Notes: a model not told the origin generated them from the sequence alone. DNA of 64,000 nt from Neoscytalidium dimidiatum (GCA_037367355.1 CM074695.1:4216001-4280000); one strand, 5' to 3'; shown: positions 11,582 to 24,437, numbered from the stretch's first letter. Program-made: numbers and translations.

Positions 11582-14500
11582 ATGGCCGACACGGAGCGCC
11601 AGCTGCTCGAGCACTACAACCTCAAGACTCTCTACCCCTCCGAGTGGCCCGCCGAGAAGGACGAGGCAGACGACTCCGACGACGAGCCGCAGCCCACTAC
11701 CCAGAAGTCGGCCGATGTCCAGCGCAGGCGCTCGCGCTACTCGGTCCTCGAGCGATCCGGCATCCGCAGCAGCGTTCCAGGCACCGAGAAGACAAAGGAG
11801 GGCGTCGATACCCTCGTGCAGAAGGACGAGCCCGATCCCCTGGGCAATGCCTCCAGCGTCGTGAATGTGCTGCGCCAAAGGGGACTGCCGGTTGAAGATG
11901 ACTTGAAGCTCCGTGTGTGCTGACATGACTGCGACGCTTTGAAATTGGTCTGACCTGAGCGCAGGGAACCGCTTTTTGCTGTCCTCCACCACCTTCAACC
12001 CCGGCCTCTTCTTGTCCCAAGTTCACAGCGACGCTTCCACAGAATCGCTCTTGCAGGGCTTAGATTTCCTTTCGCGGTCCATCGAGAAGAAGTCCGCCTC
12101 GCTGAAGGTCCTCGTCGAGAGCAACTTCGAACGTTTCGTGCGTGCCAAGACCACGATCGACAATGTCTACATGGAAATGCGGGATCAGGGTCGCGAACCC
12201 CAAGCGGCGGGTCATACCAGGTCGGGATCTCGTCAATTCAGCGGGAGACAAAGCGTTCACTACCGCAGGGCCAGCCAGGCACTTGTCGCGCCTGGCCAGG
12301 TTCCAGTTGGTGACAAGAAGAAGACCGCTTTAACGAAGGAAAGCGAGTATGGTGTTCAGGGTATCAAGGCCCCGCTTTTGGAGGTTGCTGTCAAGGCTGA
12401 GGAAATCTGGGGCCCCGCCCTGGGTGGCCGAGAGCGGGGTGAAATGCTCAAGTCTATCCTTGCTTCTGTCGAGAAACACCGGAATCTTTTTGAAGTTGGC
12501 GCATCTATCCAGGACTGCATCAAGAGAAGGGATTATGACCTGCTTCCTGAGGAGTACAACAAGGCTCGTAGATACGCTGCCGACGCCAAGAAGATCGTGG
12601 AGAATGCCCAAGACAACCGTGTTCCTTTGACGGATCCGGAAATTCACCAGGTCATTGTGACGGCGCGCATGTGGACAGATGTAGAAGAGCAAATATCCGT
12701 CTTCAAGCGGGATCTCTGGAAGAGGTTGGCTGGAACGCATTTCACGAAACAGGCAGCTTCGGACGACGACAAGCCCGAGCAGCACATGACGTTGATCAAG
12801 CTTCTCCTAGAGCTGGGTGTTGAAGATAACCCGATTTGGGTCTGGCTGCTCAGCCGTTATGACTTCTTGAAGACCAAGATTACGGCAACTCTGGAGCGCT
12901 CCAAGGTAGAGCTTGAAATTCTGCGTCGGCGCCTCGGAAACGGGGAGAAGCCAACTCCACGCCAGATCGCTATGCACTTGCGTTCTGCCGAAAACATTGA
13001 CAAACCTAATTTCGCTGCAAAGATGGACTCCACCAAAGTCATCGACTTCTGGGACCACGAGCTACAGTCATTGAGTGCACTGATTTCACCTCAGGGCGGC
13101 GTTTTGGGGGAGGTTATCGAGTATTGGGAGACTGCGCAGTCATTCATCGATGGGAAGGCCCAGAGAACCCTCCCTGTTGGGCCCGAAGGGAAGAGCAGGG
13201 AGCATCATCGCCTGTCCTCGGATGGTGTCGGAGACCTTCAAAGCGGCGCAAGGGAACTCGTCAATCTGATCAGGGAAGGTGTGCAATCCTTCTTCACCGA
13301 ACCTCCGATTGATGACATCTCTCTACTATACTCGCCAATTCCTGACACCCCCGCAACGCCAAGGACCCCTGTCCCTGGTCCGTTGACACCGAGCCTGGAT
13401 GCGAGGTTCAAGATTGACGCCAACAACCCCCCGCCATCTCCAAGAACTGGCGCCGGATGGGAGAAGTACGGGTTCTGGGCACCGTACGCCAATTCTCTTA
13501 GTGGTGTTCACTACCTGAGCAAAATTCTCATCCTAGTTGGCTCCGCAGCCAGCGAAATGGCGGCAATGCGTATCGGCCGGGATGGGACTCGTGCAAACGA
13601 GGAGCTGAAACTTTTCGTCGGTGCCATCCGCGAGCGTTGTGTTCAGGCTGTCTGTGCCGCTTGGGGCGAGGACGCAGACTACGTCAAACTACTTGAGGAT
13701 TGGACACGATGGTCCGACAACAAGTATCTGACAAACATGCCATTCCGTTTCGTCGCTCTCGACAATTCCCTGCTGGCCACAACACAGAAGATGCTCTACT
13801 TGTCCGAAGCCATGAGTAGGTCCAGCGCTGGTGAAGTTGTGCTGCCCCCCTCTAGCAAGCTGCTTGCCATGGTGCGGAGTCAATTTGTCACTAGTATCTA
13901 CAAAGTGTTGCAGGGAATGGTGGAGAATGTGGAACGGCCAAAGAAGCTCGACAATACCGGATGGGAAGATGACGTCGATGGTCTCACGCTTCCACTTCGG
14001 ACTTTGACCACAAGAGACCTGAGCACAAACGCCGTCGATGCCACGGATAAGGTAAAGCGGCTCATCAATCAATCTTGGCATCATAGCTGATAGAATATAG
14101 AACATCCGCATCCTCCTTACTCTTTCCAACCTCCAGGCCCTCCGTACCGACCTCATCCCACACCTGATCTCACAATACGAGCAGCACTTCTCTGTCAAGC
14201 TGGAGGAGGGCGCCAAAATTGACGACGCTCTCTCGCAGATCTATGCCCGCCTCTTCCAGTCCTACACCGCGCCCATCAGCAACAAACTCGGCGCAATCAT
14301 CAAAGACGGCATCGCCGCACCCAACTGGGAACCTGATACTAACCGCCCAACGGATGCACGCGCTTACGTCTACGACGTCCTCCTCGAGCTAGTCGTCGTG
14401 CACACGCAAGTATCGACGACGGCTTCGCCGCTGACATCCCAGATCCTGAAGTACCTCCTCGAGCAAGTCAGCAAGCATCTCATCGAGAACTTCAAGGCTC

Positions 14501-14851
14501 GCCCGCGCTACTCGCTGCCCGCGCTTATGCAGGCGACGCTTGACGTCGAGTTCCTTGCACAGACGCTGGGCAACTACACGACGGATAAGGCGAGCGAGAT
14601 CCAGAGTGCTATCTACCTGGCCCTAGATGAGCGGACGGATAATGATGCTAGGGTTAAATTACAGACGGAGTTGGGTGAGTTGAGGGTCATCTTGAAGAAG
14701 CTGAGGGAGGCGACGAAGAGTGAATTGTGAGTTTTGCCCTGTTCTCTCCACATTCTGGCTTGAGAATGTCCTTGGTGCTAACGAAGATGTTCCCAGTGCT
14801 TGCTTTAAGAGACCGAGGAGCCATACTAAGTCGGATCGACCTACGTCGTGA
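11582..14851 (+). CDS. SEC5: Exocyst complex component Sec5
   Basis: Subunit of the octameric exocyst that tethers secretory vesicles at the plasma membrane (hyphal tip, septa). Four exons, 11582-11912, 11965-14051, 14101-14726 and 14797-14851, total 3099 nt, exactly 1033 codons (1032 aa), a usual length for filamentous fungi. The N-terminus has an acidic DDSDDE patch. After the first intron comes the conserved RFLLSSTTFNPGLFLSQVH and the helical region FLSRSIEKKSASLKVLVESNFERFVRAKTTIDN. A Pro/Thr-rich loop (TPATPRTPVPGPLTPS) near the middle looks phosphorylatable. The helical C-terminal domain includes FSVKLEEGAKIDDALSQIY, and the last short exon ends in a basic ACFKRPRSHTKSDRP tail. Splice sites are canonical GT-AG. 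Confidence 0.93.
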
Positions 14852-16487
14852 TTGTTATCGTTGCGGTTGAAATGTGTTTGAAGGGATTTTTGTGAGCGAG
14901 GCGTTGTGGAGAGAGGTTCGTTGCTCGAGTGAATATATAGATTCTGGCAGCGAATACCTCCTTTTTGAGGTGGATGCTTTGATCTTTCTCTCAGTTGCAT
15001 TGGATGTGATATTCTGCCGGATTTGTGCCTAGGTACATGGCAGTAGAGGATTTGTCATGCGAGACAGCAAGCAGAATGCATCTGCAAAGATATCCACAGT
15101 AGTGATTATGGAAGTATAACCAGAGCAGAATTCCAATGCGTAAGTGTCATGTGATTTTAGATGTTACTGGCTAATGTATCCATCTGCAGATACAGGAAAT
15201 ATGAGGCTGCAACCGTAATCAGCGGTTCGTCAAGCTGGGATATCAGCTTACGTGTGCGAAACCGCAATGAGGCCTTGGGAACGGCCGAACAGCGGCTCAC
15301 GCCAGCTAGCTGGACACCAGAGGCTTGGACGCGCATATGTGCTTCCCTTGCCAGTTCGGTGACACGGCAGCTTATAGAGGACTGTGGCTTAGTGCTTGGT
15401 AAGACAGCTTGCAGCGCACCGAACACGACTAGCATGCTGATAAATGAGCCAGGGTCTCGGGTCCCGAGAGGTCGTAGCTATATATCGCTGGCTTAACTCA
15501 AGCAGGAACCAGAGAAGGTCAGATGCAGCCTGATCAGTTCTGCTCAGTGACGTTCTATTGCCCCCAGATCCGAAGTTGAGCCGCTGCAATGCTCGTTCAA
15601 GAGGTCAACCCGACATTTCTTCTTGGCTCCCCCTCCCCACCAAAAAAAAAAAAAAAAAAAAAGCAGGTAATACGCATTCTGGTACGCAGATAGGTGAGGA
15701 CAGATGTGGAAAGAGGATGAGCAAGTGATGATGCCTCTTAGGAGAAGAAGAGCGAAGCGGCAAGATTATCGGAGGCCACAGGCCACATGTTCATCACAAT
15801 CAGTCTGCTACAATCCCTGCCTTTCGCTTGAGCCGGGCAGATAGTTTTCTTGAACGAGCAAAGCACAGCGGGATGCAGATTTTCGGGAGTGGGCATGGGG
15901 AGGTGGTTTTGCTGCCTCACCGCTCAAACTTCTCGTGGTTGCGGTCATCTCGCAGGTGAACGTGGTCTAACAGGCAGTCATGCGGGCTTCTATTGGAGCG
16001 CACCGTGGTATAAAATTACTTCCTTCCGAATCCATGCCAGATCAACTACCGTCTTTGAGGTAGCGAATTGGAACCACTCCTTCGAGGAAAACCGCAACCA
16101 CTCATGGATTGATGACCACCATGATCATCAAATCGCAGCTAATAATCGACTGATGGCCCTCAATGAAACCGGCTAGCTTCTCCACAGTTATTTTCTACGA
16201 GGCTGAGCGCAGCCTCCGACCTCGAATTGACAGCGACAGGCCTCAACTCTGGTACTACTATCCAGTATTTCTTGCTCTTAAAAACTCGCTCCCACCGAGA
16301 GCATCATATTTTGTTCTCCCTATTCCGTTGCATAAATCTCGTTTTTCTCCCATCATGGCGTCTCACCGTGGCGCCAGGGGAGGCCTTGACGGAAATACAG
16401 ATCTTGTCCTTGGGTCCATAAGCCCTCTGTCGCAAATCCCTGGGCAAACAAACCTACGCATCGTTTTCCAGATCTGCCGCAACCGCC
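14852..16487. other. Intergenic, with A21 run and a TATA-like element
   Basis: No convincing gene. An A21 homopolymer is at 15642-15662. A TATAAAA element at 16009-16015 on the plus strand might serve the small membrane-protein gene downstream if that gene has a 5' leader intron. Reading frames here are short and codon-poor. Confidence 0.5.
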
Positions 16488-17049
16488 ATGTACTATGCCG
16501 CACAACTATTAGACCATCCGACACTCCTCACGAACAAATGCTCAAAGTGCAAGAACTCCAAAAGGCTCTTGTTCTTTGCAGCCGTCGCATTATCAGTCGC
16601 TTGGGCCTCTGCCACGCCACTTTTATCGGTACTGCACGTATCATAGAGGTGAGGAAATCCGCACAATTCACTAGATGTTCGACTTCGTCTTATCGCTCCA
16701 TTAGCTCAACCCGACATTCATCGAGGCGCAACTCACTCCCATCAACGTCGCCATCTCCAGTCAACGGCGGGACGATCATCTTACGGCTGCATACCATGGC
16801 CGGGACCTGCTCGAATATGCTACAAGCTGTTTCAAACAGAATGATCGCAATGAGTTCTACTTCGTGGGAAGCGAGATTGATCGCTCACGTGTCGTCTTTC
16901 TCATTCTTGTTGCTATCATTCTTTCCGCAGAGTGTGGAGCCCTTGTCGGAGGCCTCACGCATGATCTGGGTAATGGAATCGGCTGTTTTGCTGGCCTTGT
17001 CGGTTTTCTTAGTCTTCTTGTAGCGCTGATGATGTGGTTTTACATGTGA
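16488..17049 (+). CDS. Small predicted membrane protein, unassigned
   Basis: A two-exon model, 16488-16637 and 16705-17049, with a 67-nt intron (GTATCA...TTAG), stays in phase and gives 164 residues. Exon 1 has a CSKCKNSKR motif (two Cys, two residues apart) followed by a hydrophobic stretch, LLFFAAVALSVAWASATPLL. Exon 2 has a polar region (RDDHLTAAYHGRDLLEY) and two further hydrophobic helices, VVFLILVAIILSAECGALVGGL and GCFAGLVGFLSLLVALMMWF, ending at TGA. Three membrane spans are therefore likely. I recognise no family. The open frame extends a little upstream of the chosen ATG (about 30 codons to a TAA), so an extra 5' exon is possible; ATG 16488 is the first Met available in it. Confidence 0.5.
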
Positions 17050-18298
17050 TAATCGCGCTCCGATTTGTCATTCTATAAATTTTCATTCTACAAGGCTTCT
17101 AGTCTATTGGCCTCGGGCACGAATAGAATCGAGACGCGTAATATCATGGCAGGGGTATAATCTGACTTGCATTTATCTCGAAACTTTACACCCCAGCTGA
17201 ACCGCAGCCTCATCACTTAGGCTTGCACCTCAATACTTAACAGCTTAGACTAAAGCGGGCCACTTTCACACAGGAATCATGAGTTCATTCCAACTACTCT
17301 TTCAAATTTTCGAGCCTTTAGTATTGCCACTGGATTACGTTCGGGCCACCGAGAAAATTGGCGTGCTGCTCGGAAAGCTCAGAGCCGGAACAGAGTTTGG
17401 ATACAAGACGATTCAGACTCTCGCCTGGCGTATTGATGCACGCACTGCGGAGAATTGAAACCCTTCCAGGACAAAGAGTTTTGGTCACGACATGAGAAAG
17501 ACGTCCACAACCACACAAAGGCCTGGATTTATCCAGGCTGGTAAAATGGACGGTGTTTCTATTGCGGCTACTCGGGAACAGAGGAGGGTCGTCGGTGCTG
17601 TGATTGTGCACCGATGTTTAAAAAGCGGCGAACTTTCACTCGTAAAGACAACTTCATGCTCTATTAGTTAAACAAAGCTCTTGGGGGATGGTGCTGTCAG
17701 TAGAGGACTTCCTCCGAGCTTCTTGTCGTTCACTGGCTTTTGAACCCTTGGACGAGAGGTGTATATTCCCATTCGAAGATTGCCAAAAGATGGACAAGAA
17801 CATGGCAAGTAGAAACGAACATGCAGTGGAGGCACGTTCCAAGATGTGGCGATAGGAGAGAACTTCTCGAATACAGCGGCTGCGCTTTCTCAATCTTTAT
17901 GCTTAGTAGGGAACCTGAGCCGTAAAGGGCTGGAGTAGCGCGACCCCTCAAAAATTCCCTGTACAACTACGAGCAGGAGGGGTAGTGGTAAAGCTCCAGA
18001 AGACTCAGGCCAACCTCTTCTTCCATTACATATCAGTATCACAAAGACCTGTATGCAATTGCTCTGTCAGGGGTCTATTTCTCTCCTTTGGGAATTGTAG
18101 CTTACATATTCGTACTAGACTAGATAATCAAAATTATTTCCAAGTGCCAAAAGTCAAACTCGGGTGAAAACGCGATTCTGAAGACGGTTTGGAACGCCAG
18201 TGATCAATTGAATCTACCAGAATCCAAAGGCGAGGAAAAGCGGGAGTATCGCGCACCTTCCTCTCCAAGAAGTCGGCCCGGGATCTATACATCTTCGC
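17050..18298. other. Intergenic, nothing recognised
   Basis: About 1.25 kb without a supportable gene. Open frames are short on both strands. Confidence 0.5.
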
Positions 18299-20094
18299 TC
18301 AGCTCACACTCAACGACTCAACGCCGAGACTCCCCGTGTCGGTCTTCCAACCCTGGAATCCGTTCTCCAGGCTATCATGCAACGCTTTGATATAAGCTGG
18401 CATACCACCAGCCCTGCAAAACACGTTAGCACCGCCCGTCTCATCCGGGGAATGCGGGACGATGACCTACCAGTTCAACGGCTCGACTCTCCTCCCGGGG
18501 ATATTCGCGCCCTGATACCAACTCTTGGCCTTCGGAAACAGGCTATCGTCCCACTTCTCCCTGACCCGTCGCGTCCAATCCTCCTCGACCTCCCTCTTCG
18601 CCTCGAACCTTTCGATCCCGGCCTTCCCGATCAACTGCAGCGCCCGATCGATCCACTCCGCCTGCACGGCCGTGCAGGTCGGGCCGTTGCTGAAGGCGGT
18701 CGGCGCCTGCGGGCCGTACGTGAAGAACAGGTTCGGGAAGCCCTCCAACGCGATGCCCATGGCGGTCCTCAGCCCGTCCCTCCAGTGCCGGGCGACCGTC
18801 TCGCCGCGGGCGTTGCGGACGTTCAGCTGGGCGAGCGAGCCGGTCACGGCGTCGAAGCCGGTGGCCAGGATGATGACGTCGAACTCGCGGAGCTCGCCGT
18901 CGCGGGTGCGGATGCCCGTCTCCGTGACCTCGCGGATGCCGTTCGAGTTGAGGTCGACGATGTCGACGTGCGGCAGGCTGACGACCTCGTAGAAGTTCTG
19001 CTCCAGCGACGGCCGCTTGGTGCCCCAGGGATGCGGCTTCTGCCGCGGGGCGAGCAGCTCGGCCTTGCGCGGGTCGGGCACGCGGCGCAGCACGGAGCGG
19101 CGCCAGAAGTCGTAGGCGGCGTCGTTGGCCCGGTCGTCGAACAGCATGTCGCGGTAGCCGCCGAGCCAGTACTTGAAGCCGCCCTCCTCGACGAGCAGCC
19201 GGTGGAAGAACCGCTCGCGCTCCTCCGGCCCGTCGTCGAACGTGTCGCGCTCGACCCACTCGTACGTGAAGCCCGCGAACGTCTCGTAGCACTTCTTGAA
19301 CGCGGCGTCGTACTCGCCGGCGTCCTTCTTGCGCTGCTCCTCCTGCGGGTCCAGCGGGCGCTGGTTCATCGGCAGGCAGAAGTTGGGCGTGCGCTGGTAG
19401 ACGGTCAGGTGCGAGGCCAGGGGCCCGGCCTCCTGGATGGTCTGGATGCCGCTGGCGCCGGTGCCGATGACGGCGATGCGCTTGTTCTTGAGGTTGACGC
19501 CCCACTGCGGCCACACGGCCGTGTGGTACAGCTCGCCCTGGAAGTCGCCCAGGCCCTTGATGCGCGGCACGTACTTCTTGGCCGCGAAGCCGATGGCGGC
19601 GATCAGCCAGCGGCACCGCACCTGCGTGCCGTCGGCGCACTCGACCAGCCACTTCTTCTGCGCCTCGTCGAAGACGGCGCCCTCGACGCACCGGTTGTAC
19701 TCGATGTCCTTGAGCAGGTCCCACTTGCGCTCGACGTACTGGAAGTAGCGCTTGAGCTCGCGCCAGTCCGAGTAGCGCTCCTTGAACGTGAAGTCTTTGT
19801 AGAGTTCATTGTCGAAGAGCTGGTAGATTGGACTGTCGGAGTCGACGCGCGCGCCCGGATATTGATTCCAGTACCAGATACCGCCGGAACCGCTGCCTTT
19901 CTCAAAGATCTTCACGGATAGGTTCTGTTTGCGCAACCTGTGCACGACGGACGTCAGCTGAGTGGCGCGCGTGCGGAAGAAAGCAGGAGGGGATAGACAA
20001 ACCTGTTCATTAAATTGAATGATGCGAACCCAGCGCCAATTAGGAGCACATCGAGCTCGCGCACGCCCTCAGGCTCAGTCTGAATCGATCCCAT
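18299..20094 (-). CDS. Flavin-containing Baeyer-Villiger-type monooxygenase
   Basis: A class B flavoprotein monooxygenase that would use FAD and NADPH to insert oxygen into a ketone; substrate unknown. Three minus-strand exons, 20094-20003, 19937-18471 and 18413-18299, total 1674 nt (557 aa). The FAD Rossmann motif is LLIGAGFASFN (residues about 17-27), then GIWYWNQYPGARVDSDSPIYQ. The BVMO fingerprint FxGxxxHTxxWP is present as FQGELYHTAVWP (163-174). The NADPH Rossmann motif is VIGTGASGIQT (about 187-197). The C-terminus WAGGMPAYIKALHDS matches the family end and confirms the last intron. Typical BVMOs are 500-600 residues. Exon 2 is strikingly GC-rich compared with its flanks. It is co-oriented with the P450 4 kb upstream, which suggests but does not prove a secondary-metabolism context. 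Confidence 0.92.
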
Positions 20095-21332
20095 GTTTCA
20101 ATGGCAATGGGCGCGACAATGGGGTGGTGCAGTTCCTCAGCGGAAGTAGACTATGACGTATGGCAAAACGGTGGATTTGACAGACAACGAACAGAAAAGC
20201 CGTAGCAGTGACAGCGCACGGGGAGTAGATAAAGGCAGCACACGCGTCCGCGGTCAGAAGGAGACTTGCCCACCCCCTCCCTCGTCGGGTCTCGAACTAC
20301 AGATCACGACTTGGAGAGCACGAGCTCACATTCCCCCTCATTGTCGCCAGCCCCCAGATCCGCAGCATGCAAGGACCAGGGTAGATGCCTGCTCCGCTCA
20401 CGCTCGCCCCTCTACCGGCTACCTGTCTCCACCTCCGCCAATAGCTCCGCCAATAGGTCGGGCTTGGGGATCATTCAGTAAGCTTTTCTCAGCTTGCTGA
20501 TCGCCTTATCTCGGCCGATCCAGCACCGGACGGAAGGCGTTGTTGGCCACGGGGCGATGGTGAGCAGAAAGTGATGTCGTCCCTCTCAGGCAAGTCCGAG
20601 CGTCCCGCGGCTACCAGTGGAGAATGTTTCGGAGCGGAGTAGCCGCATGACGGCGGTTTTTACCATTGGATGGTCATGTCAGAGAACGAGATGACACAAG
20701 AGAGGCGTTCGGAGCAGCAGCATCTCGCTGCAGATGCTTGCATGCATGCGGCGGAACCTGGCAGCCGGTCCTCTCTCGGGAGAGTTGACGTGGCAATGCC
20801 GCAGCAGGTGTCGTCGAAGCAGGAAAGACGATGCCTCGAGGGTGGGTACCTCGGATAACCTGCTCTAACTGCATGGCGTTTAGTGGGAGTGGCGCCCTCC
20901 CCGTTGGCAGCGATGCGGGGCCCCAGGCCGTGGCTGCGGGGTGGTGTGGGAGGTATCCGAGTCAGTGCGACATTGGGTGGAATGCGGGCAGATGGGCGTG
21001 ATAGAACTGATTGATGGTCTGATCAAGAAAAGAATCGATACGAAGCACCCCTACCCCCCTCCCCCCCACGTGTCAAGCCAGATACGGAGACCATGCGGTG
21101 CAATCGAGGATTCTCGTGGCATGGATTTACAGCAGTAGCCTCTCCAAGCAACTGCAGGTGAGGTACCCATGCCACGATCAGGAACATCCAGACGACGAAA
21201 GCGTCCCGAACAAGCGCTCGTCAGAAAAAGCGTGACCGTTTCGACCTCCGCCCGCTCCATCCGAGATCCGAACACGCGCACCGTAGTGCTAGCGGTCCGC
21301 AAAATATCCCACGATACCCACAGCCCGAAGCG
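20095..21332. other. Intergenic, promoter side of the BVMO gene
   Basis: About 1.2 kb containing the BVMO promoter and the 3' region of the next minus-strand gene. Low-complexity C-rich stretches occur near 20270 and 21050, but no gene or repeat family. Confidence 0.5.
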
Positions 21333-22127
21333 TCACTGCGGCTCCGCACCGTCGCCGCCCTGCCCCTTCCTCCTCAACGCCTCGATCCTTTCGTCCAGCA
21401 GCCACATCGCGTACGCCCTGTGCAGCCTCGCCGTCCACCGCGGAATCGTCTTCTGCACGTCCTTCCCCTCCTCCCCGACCCACTCGTAGTCGTGCGCGCT
21501 CGCGAACCGCAGCTCCACCAGCCCGTCCCTCCCAACCTCGCCGACGCTCCACTCGTGCCGGCCGCCGCTCATCATGCGCCACGGGTACCCCCAGTCGACG
21601 GCGGCGCGCCTGAAAAAGGCGACGACGCGCACCGGCATGCGCCACTGCACGAGCAGCGGCGTGGGCGTCGTTGCCGCCCGCAGCCAACCCGACGACGACG
21701 ACGGCTGCGACGGCGGAATCACGACCTCGAACACGCCGTTCAGCAGCCGCTGCTTGGGGCGGAAGCCGCGCTCGCCGGCGTCGCCGACGCCGCGCGTGAA
21801 GGCGCCGGCGAGCCTGCCCTCGAGCCGCAGCACGGGCGACTGCAGGAAGTGCCGCGCCCACGCCTCCTCGCGGCCCAGCTTGCGGCCGTCGGCCGCGTGT
21901 TGGTGCTGCGCGAGCAGGCGCGCGGGCACCTTGGCGCCGTAGACGTCGACGTGCGGCGTGTGGTGCGTGACGGGGAAGGTCGCGGTGCGGAGCGCGGCGG
22001 TGGAGGCGGTGTCCGGGTCCAGGCGCGGGTAGGTCGCCTCGAGGCGGGCGATGGTGGTGTAGGCGTAGTAGGCCGGCGGCGCGGTGATCAGCGCGGTGAC
22101 GATGAGGGTGGTGCGTGGTAGCGGCAT
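21333..22127 (-). CDS. Uncharacterised protein with N-terminal membrane anchor
   Basis: A single-exon frame of 264 residues with strong GC3 bias like its neighbours. Residues about 5-25 (RTTLIVTALITAPPAYYAYT) form one hydrophobic segment, a signal anchor or uncleaved signal. The rest is soluble, with aromatic motifs such as VDWGYPWRMMSGGRHEW and an ELRFASAHDYEWVG stretch near the C-terminus. It looks like a conserved fungal protein of unknown function, but I cannot name the family. It lies between the BVMO and the P450 on the same strand, so it might be co-regulated with them; a purely structural link is equally possible. Confidence 0.65.
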   Translation of the reverse strand: MPLPRTTLIVTALITAPPAYYAYTTIARLEATYPRLDPDTASTAALRTATFPVTHHTPHVDVYGAKVPARLLAQHQHAADGRKLGREEAWARHFLQSPVLRLEGRLAGAFTRGVGDAGERGFRPKQRLLNGVFEVVIPPSQPSSSSGWLRAATTPTPLLVQWRMPVRVVAFFRRAAVDWGYPWRMMSGGRHEWSVGEVGRDGLVELRFASAHDYEWVGEEGKDVQKTIPRWTARLHRAYAMWLLDERIEALRRKGQGGDGAEPQ

Positions 22128-22848
22128 TGTGGGCAGCTGCTGGGCATAATTGCTCCTGCCCCCCCGCCTAGCTGGAACGATGCCCTTTTATGTGGTTTGG
22201 TGTGGTGATTGGGAGAGGAAGCTTCTGGCTGCGATGTCGGGTGATCGATTGCGGCGTGGCAGGTGGAGCTGCGTGCTGGGTTGGTTGGCGGTGGTCGGAC
22301 ATTTGCTGTGCCCTCTGCCTGGTACCCTACCCCTCACTGGATGTCGTTGCCGGTGCAACAACATGCCCCCTTGCATTCCCGTGAAGCTTGAACATTTCGC
22401 GAAATTCGGGAAGGTCTGAAGCTGTCGAGCGCCGAAAAAGCTGTCACGAGCGGTCACGAATAACGCGAGATGTCCGAACCGTTCATCAATCTCATTGAGT
22501 AGGCCGTTCCTTTGACCCCCTGTTATGAATGCATATCTCGACGTAGTAACTTTACCGTTTGGAGCGGATAAATACTTCAAAATCCGAGCTCGCTCTTTCA
22601 CGGCGCTAGGTGCAGTGTTTCTCGATAATCAGCTTCCAAGCTGCCGGATCTAATACTCCAGCTGCTCGTCGAATCTTACGACTATACTACATCTGGTTCG
22701 GAGCTCTATAACCCACTCCTCCGATATAGGCACGCAGCTGGATTTCCATCATCACAAAATGCCTCACGGCAGCATTCCCAAACTCCGCACTCCGCCGTCT
22801 ACCCTAAGTACCTCGCGCATGACTCTTTCCTCTCCTCCTCCATCAACC
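22128..22848. other. Intergenic
   Basis: About 720 nt covering the promoter of the minus-strand membrane-anchored gene (a CATAAAAG element on its strand near 22185) and the 3' region of the P450 gene. Nothing else seen. Confidence 0.5.
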
Positions 22849-24437
22849 CTACTTCTTCCTCTGCACCACCCGCACCGGCATGCCCCCGTTCGGCTTCGCC
22901 GTCCCGAACAGCACCTGATACGCCTGCCCGCCCAAGAAGTCCCACTTCTCATCGACGACGCTCGCGTACGCCGGCAAGACGTCGAAGCGCCTCAACGCGA
23001 GCGCCATCGCGACCTTGATCTCGACCATGGCCAGCTCCTGGCCGATGCAGTTGCGCGGGCCGACCTCGAACGGGCGCCAGGCGTGGGGATGCGCGAGCGC
23101 GGGCTCGAGGTCGGCCGGGCGCTGGTCGCGCGGGAGGAAGCGCTCCGGGCGGAAGGCGTGCGGGTCGGGGAAGTGGCGCTCGTCGCGCATGATGCCGAAC
23201 GAGGGCGCCCACACCATCCACCCCTCGGTCTCGAACGACGCGCCCGTGTCCGGGTCGACGACCGGGTGCGACACGTCGCTGCCGCGGATGGTGCTGGCCG
23301 GCGGGAAGACGCGGAGCGTCTCCTTGATCACCGCCGTCGTGATGGGCAGCTCGTTGAGCACGCTGGGCCGCGTCGCGATGGCGGCGGCGGCGTCGGCGCC
23401 GAGCACGCGGTCGTGCTCGTCGCGGACGCGCTGGAGCCAGGCCGGGTGCTTGTGGAGGGCCCAGATGATGTAGCAGATGGTGCCGCTGGACGTGTCGTGC
23501 CCGGCGAAGACGAAGATCTTCATCTGGTCCTGCAGGATCGTCATGTACTCGTCGTCGATGGCGGCGGTGCTGGGGTCCTGCCCGATGGCTTTCTTGTCGG
23601 CCGCGTAGGCATCGAGCGCGAGGTCGATGGCGTAGAAGGCCTTTTGGTCCGTGGGGCCGTTCTCCTGCCGCTCGGCCCAGCGCTGCTCGATGACGTGCCG
23701 GATGGAGCGGTTCATTTTGGCCTCGTTGGCCCAGATCTGGTACTTGCGGTACGGATCCAGCTGGCGGAGGGCGCCGAAGCCGGGCTTGGAGCCGAGCGAA
23801 ACCCAGTGGATTTGGCTGCGGAGGCCGTCTTTGTAGAGCTTGCCCTCTTTCTGAGATGTGAAGGCGGTGCCTCTGGCACCCTGTCAGCAAACAAGACAGC
23901 TTCATGTTGTGGAAGTCCCTACAGGATAACATGGCCGATGATCTCAACGGTGAGATCAACAGCAGCCGGCTCCATCTGGAAGACCTCACCCGACGCTGCC
24001 TTTCCCGAAAGATAAGTGACGAATTTCTCCGTCTCGCGCACTATGGCCGGAACGTGCTTGGCTAGATTTGCTGCAGAAAAGCCAGAGTTGAAGATCCCAC
24101 GCCACCTTTTCCATTCCTCGCCCTCCATGACCACGAGATTACGGCGACCTGCAAATGGCTGTAGCATGGCTGGCAACGACTGGAACTTGGTTATGCTTGG
24201 TTTGGTCGTAATCTGCTCGGATAATGCATTGTCGTTGATCAAGAGCCAAGGGTCGGAGAAGGGCCATAGATCGACGTAAAAGGCTTTTGGCAAATTATAC
24301 TTTTTCATCAGTAGATAGCCATAGCATGCTGGGTGAAGGCCATCGGGCAACTCGTCTGCCAACTCCTTGATGACTTTGGCGTGGCCGAAGATGAAGTCAT
24401 GGCCGGGAGGTGATGGCTGAGGCATTGATCAGCTTCG

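Noticed and set aside
15642..15662. The A21 run as a retroposon poly(A) tail
   Set aside because: No reverse-transcribed gene body or target-site duplication could be recognised next to it.
18377..19921. A 514-codon plus-strand open frame opposite the BVMO gene
   Set aside because: Antisense shadow caused by strong GC bias at third positions. The composition is L/V/R/D-rich without motifs, whereas the minus strand encodes all BVMO fingerprints.
22759..24015. A 418-codon plus-strand open frame opposite the first P450
   Set aside because: Shadow of a GC-rich exon; it also runs over a real splice junction of the minus-strand P450.
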